DNA from: Paraclostridium dentum | GTDB taxonomy: Bacteria > Bacillota > Clostridia > Peptostreptococcales > Peptostreptococcaceae | Reading direction: 5' to 3' | Assembly (NCBI RefSeq): GCF_012922555.1 | Contig: NZ_WIPK01000002.1 | Location: 248,001 to 312,000 of the forward strand | DNA: 64,000 bases | Program-made: the position numbers and the translations under genes | Shown: positions 53,662-63,029 of the stretch, piece by piece | Layout: every line of letters begins with the position of its first letter | How positions within the stretch are numbered: position 1 is the first letter of the stretch | The notes under the pieces: generated by a model | Told to the model about the DNA's origin: nothing | Databases searched by the model: none | Seen by the model: only the letters and a program-made list of their open reading frames with translations

Positions 53662-55683
53662 ATGAGTGAATTTAGCACAAATGTAAACATAACTGAACAA
53701 GTTAATTTTATATGGAAAATAGCAAATAAATTAAGAGGACCATATAAACCAGAAAAATATAAAGATGTAATAATACCAATGTGTATAATAAGAAGATTTG
53801 AATGCGTTCTGGAAGATACTAAAGAATCAGTATTAGAACAGGCTAAAAAAATTGATATAGAAGCAGTTTTAAACTCAAAATCAGGGTATAAATTCCACAA
53901 CAAAAGTGAATTTAATTTAAATAAATTATTAGATGATCCAGACTCCATAAAACTGAACTTTAAATCATACTTACAAGGATTTTCATCAGAAGTAAGAGAT
54001 ATAATAGAAAAATTACACTTTGATAAAGAAATAGACTATATGGATGAAAAAGATCGTCTATACAACGTAATAAAAGAATTTTCACAAATAGATTTACATC
54101 CACAAACTGTATCAAACTCAGAAATGGGATATATATTCGAAGAACTTATAAGAAAGTTTTCAGAAAATGCAGAAGCTGGGGATCACTATACACCAAGAGA
54201 AGTTATAAAGCTTATGGTAAATATACTTCTTAATGAAGATAGCCAAGATTTATCACAAGATGGAAAAATAGTAACTGTATATGATGGAACAACTGGAACA
54301 GGTGGGATGTTAGCTGTTGCAAGTGAATATATAAAATCTTTAAATAGTGATACAAAAATAGAAGTATTTGGACAAGAAATAAATGATGAATCTTATGCAA
54401 TATGTAAAGCAGATATGCTTATAAAAGGACAAGATTCTAAAAATATAGTGCTTGGAAATACACTTACAGATGATGGACTAAAAGGAATAAAAGTAAAATA
54501 TGCTCTTATGAATCCACCTTTTGGAGTTACTTGGAATGACGACTTTACTAAAATAAATGAAGAACATAAAACACTTGGATTTAGTGGAAGGTTTGGAGCA
54601 GGACTTCCAGGTAAAAGTGACGGAGCATTACTATTTACACAACATATGATATCAAAATTAGAAGACGATGGAAGAGGAGCTATAATACACAATGGTTCAC
54701 CATTATTTAGTGGAAAAGCAGAAAGTGGAGAAAGTAACATACGTAAATGGTTATTAGAAGAAGATTTACTAGAAGCAATAGTAGCACTACCTACTCAAAT
54801 GTTTTACAACACAGGAATAGCAACATATATATTTATAATTGCTAAAGAAAAAGAACAAAAAAGAAAAGGAAAAGTTCAATTAATAGATGCAACAAACTTT
54901 GGGAAAAGACTAAGAAAGGGTCTAGGAGATAAGAGAAATGAAATAACTCCTGAAGACATAGTAACATTAACAGAAATTTATGATGAGTTTAAAGATAGTG
55001 ATGTATGTAAGATACTAGATAATGAAGATTTCTTATACAGACAAATAACTATTGATAGACCATTTGCTCGTAACTTTGCTATAAATGAATCAAGAATTGA
55101 GAACATGACTGCTCAGAGTGCATTTAGCAAGCTTTATGATGAAGACACTTATAATGAATTAACAGAAAAATTGAAAAAAACTGCAAAAGATAAAAAGACT
55201 ATAGAAGAATTTGAAAAAGGAAAAGTTCTTCAAGATACTATTTTAAGTATTTTAAAGGAAAATATAAGTGATGAAGTTTATAAAAATAGAGATGAGTTTG
55301 TAGAGGTAATCAAAGATTTATTTAAAGAAGTACCAGAGGTTAAGGTAGGGCTTTTAAAAGCTATATGGATGGGACTTTCTGAAAAAGATGAAACTGCTGA
55401 TAAATATTACAATAAAAAAGGCGAAGTAGAAGTAGATTCAGAGCTTAGAGACACTGAAATAGTACCTTTTAAAGAAGATATTTATGAGTATTTTGAAAGA
55501 GAAGTAAATCCACATGTGCCAGATGCAATAATTGATGAGAGTAAGACAAAGATAGGAGCAGAGATTCCTTTTACTAGATTATTTTATAAGTATGAAGATG
55601 AAGGAAGCTATGAAGAGTATATAAATAAGGCTAAAGAGCTTGAGGCTGAGATAGCTAAAATGCTTGAGGAGGTCTTTGAGTAG
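53662..55683 (+). CDS. hsdM: Type I restriction-modification methyltransferase subunit
   Basis: 673 residues, larger than the E. coli-type HsdM (~520) because of a long C-terminal helical part. N-terminal HsdM_N domain 'VNFIWKIANKLRGPYKPEKY', AdoMet motif 'YDGTTGTGGML' (about 207-217) and catalytic NPPF (284-287) for N6-adenine methylation. RBS TAGGAGAAAC. Forms M2S (methylase) and R2M2S (restriction) complexes with the next genes. Confidence 0.95.
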   Translation: MSEFSTNVNITEQVNFIWKIANKLRGPYKPEKYKDVIIPMCIIRRFECVLEDTKESVLEQAKKIDIEAVLNSKSGYKFHNKSEFNLNKLLDDPDSIKLNFKSYLQGFSSEVRDIIEKLHFDKEIDYMDEKDRLYNVIKEFSQIDLHPQTVSNSEMGYIFEELIRKFSENAEAGDHYTPREVIKLMVNILLNEDSQDLSQDGKIVTVYDGTTGTGGMLAVASEYIKSLNSDTKIEVFGQEINDESYAICKADMLIKGQDSKNIVLGNTLTDDGLKGIKVKYALMNPPFGVTWNDDFTKINEEHKTLGFSGRFGAGLPGKSDGALLFTQHMISKLEDDGRGAIIHNGSPLFSGKAESGESNIRKWLLEEDLLEAIVALPTQMFYNTGIATYIFIIAKEKEQKRKGKVQLIDATNFGKRLRKGLGDKRNEITPEDIVTLTEIYDEFKDSDVCKILDNEDFLYRQITIDRPFARNFAINESRIENMTAQSAFSKLYDEDTYNELTEKLKKTAKDKKTIEEFEKGKVLQDTILSILKENISDEVYKNRDEFVEVIKDLFKEVPEVKVGLLKAIWMGLSEKDETADKYYNKKGEVEVDSELRDTEIVPFKEDIYEYFEREVNPHVPDAIIDESKTKIGAEIPFTRLFYKYEDEGSYEEYINKAKELEAEIAKMLEEVFE

Positions 55684-55684
55684 G

Positions 55685-57031
55685 ATGAAAGGATATAAAG
55701 AGTATAAAGATAGTGGAGTTGAATGGATTGGGAAGATACCAAGTCATTGGGAAAAGATAGAACTAAAACATATAATAAAGGAAAAAATAACAGATGGACC
55801 TCATGAAACACCAGAGTTTATAGACGAGGGAGTTCCTTTTTTATCAGTTGATGGAATTGTAGATGGAGATTTAGTATTTGATGGATGTAGATATATATCA
55901 ACTAAATCTCACAATGAATATATAAAGAAATGTAAGCCAGAATATAATGATATATTATTTGGTAAATCTGCATCAGTAGGAAAAGTTGCTCGAGTTAAGG
56001 AAAATATAGAGTTTTCTGTATGGTCACCACTTGCACTGATAAAACCAGATGAAAATATAGTTAACCCAGTATTTTTAGAGTATTATTTAAAATCAAATGT
56101 AGTCAAATATGAAATTGACATGGCATCAACATTTAATACGCAACAAAATGTAAGTATGGATAGGATAAAGAGAATTAAAGTTATATTACCAAGATTAGAA
56201 GAACAGTATACAATTGCCAGATATTTAGATAAAAAAACTGTACAAATAGATACCCTTATAAGTAAAAAGGAAGAGCTTATAGAAAATCTTAAAGCTTCTA
56301 GAACTAAGATTATATCAGAAACTGTTACTAAAGGGCTTGATAAAGATGTTCCTATGAAAGATAGTGGAGTTGAGTGGATTGGGGAGATACCAAAACATTG
56401 GAGTATATGTAAGATAAAACACATGCTTGAAGAAGGAAAAGATGGGATAAGAATGGGACCATTTGGGAGTAATTTAAAACTTGATGAGATGAATCTAGAA
56501 TATGAATATAAAGTATATGGTCAAGAAAATCTTATATATCAAGATTTTGAATTAGGTGATAGATTTATAAATTATCAAAAATTTAGTACAATGAAGCAGT
56601 ATGAAGTATTTGATGGAGATATTCTTATATCAACAATGGGAACAGTTGGAAAAATAGATATATTTAATGATAAATATAAAAAGGGAATTATAGATTCACA
56701 TTTAATTAGAGTTAGGGTGAATTCAAAGCTTATATCTCCGGAGTATATTAAATTATTAATAAATGAAAGTAAATATATTAAAGATAACTTAAATATGCAG
56801 TCAAAGGGGAGTATAATGGAAGGATTAAACTCAACGATAATTAAAAATATTGTAGTAGCAAGACCTCCTGTTTCAGAACAGATAAGCATTACAGAATATA
56901 TAACTAATAATGTATCTAAAATAGATAAATTGATATCCAAAACAGAAGAACAAATAGAGCTTCTTAAAAAAGCTAAACAAAAGCTAATAACAGAAGTAGT
57001 AACAGGAAAAATAGACGTAACAAACTTATAA
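55685..57031 (+). CDS. hsdS: Type I restriction-modification specificity subunit
   Basis: Start ATG 55685, one base after the hsdM stop, behind GAGGAGG (448 residues). Two target-recognition halves, each opened by 'DSGVEWIG.IP.HW' (residues ~9 and ~225) and closed by a coiled-coil spacer ('IDTLISKKEELIENLKASRT', 'IDKLISKTEEQIELLKKAKQ'). This gives a bipartite recognition sequence that cannot be read from here. Confidence 0.94.
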   Translation: MKGYKEYKDSGVEWIGKIPSHWEKIELKHIIKEKITDGPHETPEFIDEGVPFLSVDGIVDGDLVFDGCRYISTKSHNEYIKKCKPEYNDILFGKSASVGKVARVKENIEFSVWSPLALIKPDENIVNPVFLEYYLKSNVVKYEIDMASTFNTQQNVSMDRIKRIKVILPRLEEQYTIARYLDKKTVQIDTLISKKEELIENLKASRTKIISETVTKGLDKDVPMKDSGVEWIGEIPKHWSICKIKHMLEEGKDGIRMGPFGSNLKLDEMNLEYEYKVYGQENLIYQDFELGDRFINYQKFSTMKQYEVFDGDILISTMGTVGKIDIFNDKYKKGIIDSHLIRVRVNSKLISPEYIKLLINESKYIKDNLNMQSKGSIMEGLNSTIIKNIVVARPPVSEQISITEYITNNVSKIDKLISKTEEQIELLKKAKQKLITEVVTGKIDVTNL

Positions 57032-57043
57032 GGGGGAAATATC

Positions 57044-60043
57044 TTGATAAGATTAGATGACTTAAGGGAGAGAAATTATCAAAATATAATAAAAGAATAT
57101 TTAATAAAAGAAAATGGATATGTAGAGGGTTTTAACAAGAACTATAATAAAACTCATGCATTAGATACAAAGATGTTATTTGAGTTTTTATACGATACTC
57201 AAAGTGTCCAAATGAACAAGTTAAAAGAAACATACAAAGATAAACTTGAAGAAAAAATAATTGAACGATTAAACAAAGAAATTAGTGATTATGGAATTCT
57301 TGAAGTTCTAAAAAAAGGATTTAAAGATAGAGGCCAAACTTTATATTTAATGTTTAGAAAGCCTGCTACAACTTACAATAAAGAAGCATTAGAATTATAT
57401 AACAAAAATATATTCTCAGTAACAGAAGAGCTAGTATATAACGAAAATGATTATGAGTCAGATGTTAAGAAGAAAAAAGGTAGAGTTGATTTAGTACTAT
57501 TCTTAAATGGTATTCCAATAATCACTTTTGAGCTTAAAAATAATTTATCTGGTCAAAGTGTTAAAAATGCTAAGACTCAATATATGAACGATAGAAATCC
57601 AAAGGAAAAGTTATTTACATTCAATGAAAGATGTATAGTACATTTTGCAATGGATACAGAAGAAATATATATGACTACAAAGTTAAATAAGCAAAACACT
57701 TTCTTCTTACCATTTAACAAAGGAAACAACGGTGGTAAAGGAAACCCAGATGCAGGTGATAAGATAAGAGTACACTATATGTGGGAGGATATTTTAACTA
57801 AGGATACGTTACTTTATTTAATAGATAAGTTTGTATATCTTCAAATAAAAGAAGAAAAAGATGAAAATGGTAAAAAGAAAAAGCCAAAGAAAAATATAAT
57901 ATTCCCTAGATATCACCAAATAGATGTTGTTAGAAATTTACTACAAGATGTTTATGTAAATAAGACAAGTTCTAATTACCTTATACAACACAGTGCAGGT
58001 AGTGGAAAGACTAATAGTATAGCTTGGCTTAGCCATAGACTTATGAGTATACATGATGAGTGTAATAACAATATATTTGATGTTGTAATAGTTATGACTG
58101 ATAGAAAAGTAGTTGATAAACAGTTAAGAGATGCGGTACTTGGTCTTGATCATAAGAATGGAACTATAAGGATTATGGATAAAGATAGCGATCAGTTAGC
58201 AGATGCTTTAACTGATGGTACAAAGATACTTGTAACTACTATTCAAAAGTTTAGATATATACTTGATAAGATAGAGGCAATAAAGAATAAAAACTTTGCA
58301 ATTATAATAGACGAAGCCCATTCTTCAACTTCGGGTAAGAATATGGAAGCAGTAACAAAGGCGCTTACAAGTGATGAAGCTTTAGAAGCAGAAAATGAAG
58401 ATAAACTAGATGATATTATAGTAGATGAGATAAAAAGAAATGGTAAACAAGCTAATATATCAATGTTTGCATTTACTGCTACACCAAAGCCATCTACTTT
58501 AGATATGTTTGGACACCATGTACCTGGTACAGATAGAAAAGAGCCATTTCATTTATACTCTATGAGACAAGCTATTGAAGAAGGTTTTATATTAGATGTA
58601 TTAAGAAACTATGTTACTTATAAAACTTACTTTGAGGTTAGACAATTAGTTGAAAAAGATGAAAATGTTCCAAAGTCTAAGACTAAAAGAAAAATAGCTA
58701 AGAGTAGGGATCTTCATCCAACTAATATATCTCAAAAGGTAGCAATTATTATAGAGCATTTCAAAGATAATGTAATGCACAAAATAGGAGGCCGTGCTAA
58801 GGCTATGGTTATTACATCATCAAGAGAAAGTGCTGTAAAGTATAAGTTAGCTTTTGAAAAGTATGTAAAAGAAAATGGATATGAAAACATTAATGCACTT
58901 GTAGCATTTTCAGGTAAGGTTAATTTAGATGAATTCGATGAAGATATTACAGAAGAGAAAATGAATGGATTTAAGGAAGAAGAATTACCAGATAGATTCG
59001 CAGGTGATGATTATCAAGTGTTACTAGTTGCAGATAAGTATCAAACTGGATTTGACCAACCTTTACTTCATACTATGTATATAGATAAAAAACTAAGAGG
59101 AGTTAAGGCAGTTCAGACTTTGAGTAGATTAAATAGAACTTGTGCAGGTAAAGATGATACCTTTATATTAGATTTTAAGAATGATTTACAAGATATTAAA
59201 AAGGCATTTTCAACATTCTATGAGTGTACTGAATTAGTTGAAACTCTAGACCCTAACTTAGTTTATGATTTAGAAAGAAAGATAGAAAATTATAATATTA
59301 TAAATAGAGATGAAGTTGATAAATTCATTAAAAAGGCTTATAAGGATAAGAAAACAAGCAAGGATAGACAACAGCAGATAAGCTATGTTTCAAAAGCTCT
59401 TGAAAGAGTAAACAGATACAATAATGAGGATATTCTTGAAATAAGAGCAGTTTTAAGAAAATTTACTAATTTCTATTCTCTTATGATACAAATTGCAGAT
59501 TTCGAGGATGTAGAACTTCATAAGTTATACATATTTTCTAAGTTTTTAGTTAAAGCGATAGAGGTTGAAAGTGAAGATGAGATTGATATAAGTGATAAGG
59601 TTAGCTTAGAAAACTTTAGGCAAATTAAAGTTGGAGAAGAAAAGCAAACTACACTGGAGTCAGCTGGAGAAGTTAAGCATAATTCAAGTATTACAGTTGG
59701 TGGAGTTCAAGATGAGTTTGATGCATTATCTAAGATTATAAAAGAGATAAATGAATTGTTTAATTTTGAATTTGGGGAGACTGAAATACTTGCAGCTATG
59801 CAGATCGAAAAAATATTAAAGCAAAATGAAGATTTACTAAGAAGAGCTCAAAATAATGATTTTGATAAATTCAAGTATCCATTTAATGATGCTTTTAAAA
59901 ATTCTATAATTGATGGATTAGAGAAAAATCAATCTTTCTTTGAAACTTTATTAACTAATGAAAAGTTAAGTGGATTATTAATGGAGTTTATGGCATTTAG
60001 GGTTTATTCTGAACTTAGAAAAAGTGCCAATGCAACAATCTAA
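57044..60043 (+). CDS. hsdR: Type I restriction endonuclease subunit
   Basis: 999 residues, TTG start with AAGGGGGAAATATC. N-terminal PD-(D/E)xK nuclease ('RVDLVLFLNGIPIITFELKN', ~145-163), then SF2 translocase: Walker A 'SAGSGKTNS' (~316), DEAH box (~423), 'FAFTATPKP' motif III, 'DKYQTGFDQPLLHTMYID' motif V, 'QTLSRLNRT' motif VI. Intact, 12 nt after hsdS. Cuts unmodified DNA far from its site. Confidence 0.96.
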   Translation: MIRLDDLRERNYQNIIKEYLIKENGYVEGFNKNYNKTHALDTKMLFEFLYDTQSVQMNKLKETYKDKLEEKIIERLNKEISDYGILEVLKKGFKDRGQTLYLMFRKPATTYNKEALELYNKNIFSVTEELVYNENDYESDVKKKKGRVDLVLFLNGIPIITFELKNNLSGQSVKNAKTQYMNDRNPKEKLFTFNERCIVHFAMDTEEIYMTTKLNKQNTFFLPFNKGNNGGKGNPDAGDKIRVHYMWEDILTKDTLLYLIDKFVYLQIKEEKDENGKKKKPKKNIIFPRYHQIDVVRNLLQDVYVNKTSSNYLIQHSAGSGKTNSIAWLSHRLMSIHDECNNNIFDVVIVMTDRKVVDKQLRDAVLGLDHKNGTIRIMDKDSDQLADALTDGTKILVTTIQKFRYILDKIEAIKNKNFAIIIDEAHSSTSGKNMEAVTKALTSDEALEAENEDKLDDIIVDEIKRNGKQANISMFAFTATPKPSTLDMFGHHVPGTDRKEPFHLYSMRQAIEEGFILDVLRNYVTYKTYFEVRQLVEKDENVPKSKTKRKIAKSRDLHPTNISQKVAIIIEHFKDNVMHKIGGRAKAMVITSSRESAVKYKLAFEKYVKENGYENINALVAFSGKVNLDEFDEDITEEKMNGFKEEELPDRFAGDDYQVLLVADKYQTGFDQPLLHTMYIDKKLRGVKAVQTLSRLNRTCAGKDDTFILDFKNDLQDIKKAFSTFYECTELVETLDPNLVYDLERKIENYNIINRDEVDKFIKKAYKDKKTSKDRQQQISYVSKALERVNRYNNEDILEIRAVLRKFTNFYSLMIQIADFEDVELHKLYIFSKFLVKAIEVESEDEIDISDKVSLENFRQIKVGEEKQTTLESAGEVKHNSSITVGGVQDEFDALSKIIKEINELFNFEFGETEILAAMQIEKILKQNEDLLRRAQNNDFDKFKYPFNDAFKNSIIDGLEKNQSFFETLLTNEKLSGLLMEFMAFRVYSELRKSANATI

Positions 60044-60138
60044 AATAGACTTAATACGTATATCAAAGCGATTGATAAAATATGTATATTGAGAAGTTAG
60101 ATAATAGTATGTAAACAATTGAGATGTTTTATAAAAAA

Positions 60139-60187
60139 AGAGTATAAATAAGACTGTTCTAAATTGAAACTATCTTATTTATACTCT
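60139..60187. terminator. Bidirectional terminator after hsdR
   Basis: Perfect 15-bp stem AGAGTATAAATAAGA/TCTTATTTATACTCT between hsdR and the convergent HTH gene. Confidence 0.85.
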
Positions 60188-60200
60188 AAATATTAAAGTT

Positions 60201-60500
60201 CTATTTAACTAACTTAAGCTTTGAAATTGAACGTATAAAATCAGGGGTTGCATTTTTACCATAGATTACATTAGCTATATGAGACACACTAAAACCAGTC
60301 ATATTAGAAATATCTTTCAAAGTTAAATTATTATTCTTTTTAAACTTAACAATAAACTCACCAATAGAATCACTCTCTAAATACTCTTCAAATAAAAAAT
60401 CCTCAGAATATAATATTACCGTCTTATACAAAGGAACATAGGGTGGAAACAACCTTTCTTTAGCTTCTTTATAAGTTGCAATACTAACAACCGAGGTCAT
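60201..60500 (-). CDS. HTH protein cut at its 5' end by the repeat junction
   Basis: 99 residues; C-terminal HTH 'NNLTLKDISNMTGFSVSHIA' with 'NVIYGKNATPDFIRSISKLK'. Its ATG codon lies within the first bases of the right FAD-gene repeat (CAT of AGGTCAT) and no ribosome site is upstream, so the frame probably belonged to a longer protein. 'FPPYVPLYKTVILYSEDFLF' looks mid-protein. Likely no longer expressed from its own start. Confidence 0.6.
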   Translation of the reverse strand: MTSVVSIATYKEAKERLFPPYVPLYKTVILYSEDFLFEEYLESDSIGEFIVKFKKNNNLTLKDISNMTGFSVSHIANVIYGKNATPDFIRSISKLKLVK

Positions 60501-61055
60501 GCAAAATTAATGGCACCATTTTACCCACTTGAAAAATTAAGAAAAATTCCAGGATTTGAAGGAGCTATAATAGTAGATCCATACTCAGGCGGAAAGGGAA
60601 ACTCAGTAAGATATTTTTCAGTTGCTCCAATAGATAACTATATGAGAGTAACAGGACTTGAAAACCTATTTGTAGGTGGAGAAAAAAGTGGATTCTTTGT
60701 AGGTCATACAGAAGCTATATGCACGGGATCTTTAGCTGGGCATAATGCAGCTAGAAATGCTATAGGCATGTATTTACTTCAACTACCAACTAGTATTGCA
60801 ATTGGAGACTTTATATCTTATGCTAACCAAGAATTAAAAGAAGAACATGCGGATAGATTAAAATTTACTTTTGCGGGAAGTATTTACTTTAATAGAATGA
60901 AGGATTTAGGTTTTTATACAATAGATAAAAAAGAAATAGAAACTAGAGTTAAAAAGGCAGGATTAGAAGGTATTTTCAATAAAAAAATAATGAAACAAAT
61001 AAAAGGAGATAACTTTTGTTATCTCCTTTTACTTGTGATAAAGGTTGAGGTTTAA
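60495..61055 (+). pseudogene. FAD oxidoreductase gene tail, 5'-truncated copy
   Basis: Matches the last ~165 codons of the gene at 27176-28459. Without its N-terminal Rossmann region it cannot be active. The original TAA is CAA here, so the frame reads on through the terminator to 61055. Roughly 18 differences in 500 nt, most of them silent. Confidence 0.85.
61001..61031 (+). terminator. Terminator hairpin copy in the right repeat
   Basis: AAAAGGAGATAAC/GTTATCTCCTTTT, TTTT-type loop; now inside the read-through frame. Confidence 0.6.
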
Positions 61056-61312
61056 AGCATAGAAAAAATATATGATATATAAATAGTAAAACTCGCTACT
61101 GTATTAAATAAATCATAAAAATGTATTGAACTATAAAACTTATAACTATGTATTACATCATATAAATTAATTCATCCAATAATTAATAAACCTATAATAC
61201 TTAAAATAATAATATTAGTAAATATATAAATAAAAATTAAAGCAATAATTGATAACATAGAAGATAAAGAAAAATGTTTTGATAAACTACTAGTACTTGT
61301 TGTACTTTTCAA
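61052..61312 (-). pseudogene. Small three-helix membrane gene, one internal stop
   Basis: Homologue of 28513-28779; TTG start retained, but one in-frame TGA (between 'LLIIG' and 'INLYDVIHSYKFYS') breaks it and its ribosome site is changed (ATCACATTT instead of ATCACCTCT on the plus strand). Confidence 0.75.
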
Positions 61313-61492
61313 TATAAATCACATTTATATACTTATATGAAAATATATAAGATTTAAAACTAAGTAATATATTAAAAATGACAAAAATTAGATTTAAGAA
61401 ACAAAAAATAAGACGACATAAAAGTCAGTATTTTACTAAAATTTACGTCATCTTATTTTCAATTATTAAATCTCGAAATCTAAAGAAAAAAT

Positions 61493-61738
61493 TTATGAAA
61501 AGAAAATTAATGAGAAACCTATAAGCAAGCTCATAACAGCAAAAATTGTAGATAAGAAGTTTAAGGTATTAAAAGTTTTATAGTGGATATATGAATCATA
61601 GGAATTTATCAATCCTGCAATAAAAATACCTAGACCACCTGAAATGGAAGAACTATGTATTACAGAGAAATAAATAAACACAAAAAATAATACATATAAG
61701 AAACTTCTTAATGGATTTAATTTAGTAGTAGTATTCAA
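61493..61738 (-). CDS. Small three-helix membrane protein (TTG-start family), member 4
   Basis: 81 residues, near-identical to member 3 at 29292-29537; TTG start behind AGGAGGTGATTAT. Intact while its neighbour in the repeat has decayed, which hints at selection. Function unknown. Confidence 0.65.
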   Translation of the reverse strand: MNTTTKLNPLRSFLYVLFFVFIYFSVIHSSSISGGLGIFIAGLINSYDSYIHYKTFNTLNFLSTIFAVMSLLIGFSLIFFS

Positions 61739-61834
61739 ATAATCACCTCCTTATGGATTTCAAGTTAATACTAGCTAAGTTTACTTTAAATAGCAATGAA
61801 ATAAGTATATACAAACAAAGTAGTATTTAAACAT

Positions 61835-61940
61835 AAAAAAGGCATTGGGCGGAAAGAATTTTCTTATGAAATAGTGAAGTAGTGAATAAATTCATAGATG
61901 AAATGTTAAGGATCAAGTTCTTTAGGGGTTTACAGTGAAG
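61835..61940 (+). pseudogene. Remnant coding unit 3 (SEVV repeat)
   Basis: Reads 'NSEVVNKFIDEMLRIKFFRG' then LQ and TGA. Third copy of the units at 29634 and 29767. Confidence 0.45.
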
Positions 61941-61973
61941 AATTAAAAATAATAAATCAGTGGGTTATAAATT

Positions 61974-62013
61974 AAAAAGGGTGCCAGAACTTAAAAGTTA
62001 TGACACCTTTTTG
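61974..62013 (-). terminator. Terminator of the cyclase gene
   Basis: AAAAAGGGTG...CACCTTTTT stem with one bulge; T-run on the minus strand. Confidence 0.7.
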
Positions 62014-62072
62014 TATGTACATAAAAATATTAATCTAATTTAGATTTCAATTTAATATGTACTATATAATTT

Positions 62073-62684
62073 TTAAAATTCTACCAACAATCTAGCTGGA
62101 AGAGCATCTAGTCCTTCTATCTTTATAGGAAGGCAGTATACTTTAAAATTTTCTTCTGGTATGCTATTTAGATTAGCTAAATTTTCTATACCATAAATTT
62201 TATTTTTAGCTAAGTATTCATCTATAGTACCATGATTTCTTCTTAATCCTAGACCTAAAGTATCTATACCTATCATATTAACTTTTTTACCTACTAGATA
62301 CTCTATTACCTCCATAGAAATTTCAGGATGGGTACTATATTTTTCATCATCATTTAAATACTTATCCCAGTTGGTCTGAAATAATACATAGACTCCTTCT
62401 TTAATACGAGAAAGTTCTAAATCATCTAATTCAATAGCTCTATCTGTTATATTAGAAACATCAAACTTCACTCCCTCTGATATTAATCTATCGTTTTCTA
62501 TTATTACATCCGTGCTCATTACATCTATGTGCGTACCCATGTTATGAACATCGCAAGAAAAACAAGTTGTCGTATATTCGCTTCCACTTCTAGAATAACG
62601 TTTTACACTTTTTACCTCTAATGGTTTTGAACCAGCTCTATATACTCGTCCAAGTTGAGTTGTTTGTGTTATGTCTACTAGCAT
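62073..62684 (-). CDS. Cyclase/kynurenine formamidase-like hydrolase
   Basis: 203 residues, PF04199 cyclase family: metal motif 'HNMGTHIDVM' (usual HxGTHxD), 'VLFQTNWDKYLNDDEKYSTH', 'NMIGIDTLGLG', 'CLPIKIEGLDALPARLLVEF'. Members hydrolyse formylkynurenine or related amides with Zn or Mn. Alone between FAD-tail repeats. RBS AAAGGTAGAAATT. Substrate unknown. Confidence 0.88.
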   Translation of the reverse strand: MLVDITQTTQLGRVYRAGSKPLEVKSVKRYSRSGSEYTTTCFSCDVHNMGTHIDVMSTDVIIENDRLISEGVKFDVSNITDRAIELDDLELSRIKEGVYVLFQTNWDKYLNDDEKYSTHPEISMEVIEYLVGKKVNMIGIDTLGLGLRRNHGTIDEYLAKNKIYGIENLANLNSIPEENFKVYCLPIKIEGLDALPARLLVEF

Positions 62685-63029
62685 ATAATTTCTACCTTTC
62701 TAATATAGATTAATTACAAAAACTGTTGATTTATTATAACATAATACATGACTTAATAAAATAATGAGGCATTAATATTCAGTATTGACACCTTTTTAAT
62801 ACTTATCCTTACAAAGACATTAAAAGGTATCATATCTTGGTTCCAAAAGTTAACTAGACACATGGGCATAAATCTTCTAATTAACTTGAAAATGTTTATT
62901 GATATCAACACTAGAATAAGGAGTGATTTGTATTAGTAAAAATAAATTAATAGCATATAGTTGAATAAAGGATAATAGTTTAATCCACCATTAATAAGCT
63001 TCAAATATAAAAAAGATATAATTGATTAA
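62685..63029. other. Intergenic stretch, no gene seen
   Basis: About 345 nt, AT-rich. Contains TATTGACA near 62782-62789, which could be part of a promoter; no frame with a ribosome site was found. Confidence 0.4.

Larger units (their letters stand above)
60494..61960. repeat. Direct repeat, right copy (FAD-gene tail block)
   Basis: Partner of 27957-29760. Begins AGGTCATGCAAAATTAATGG and ends after the third SEVV unit. Lacks about 300 nt containing small gene member 2. Confidence 0.85.

Noticed and set aside
29761-60493. Intact prophage
   Set aside because: Replication genes, a Mor-like regulator and an amidase are present, but no integrase, terminase, portal, capsid or tail gene is visible.
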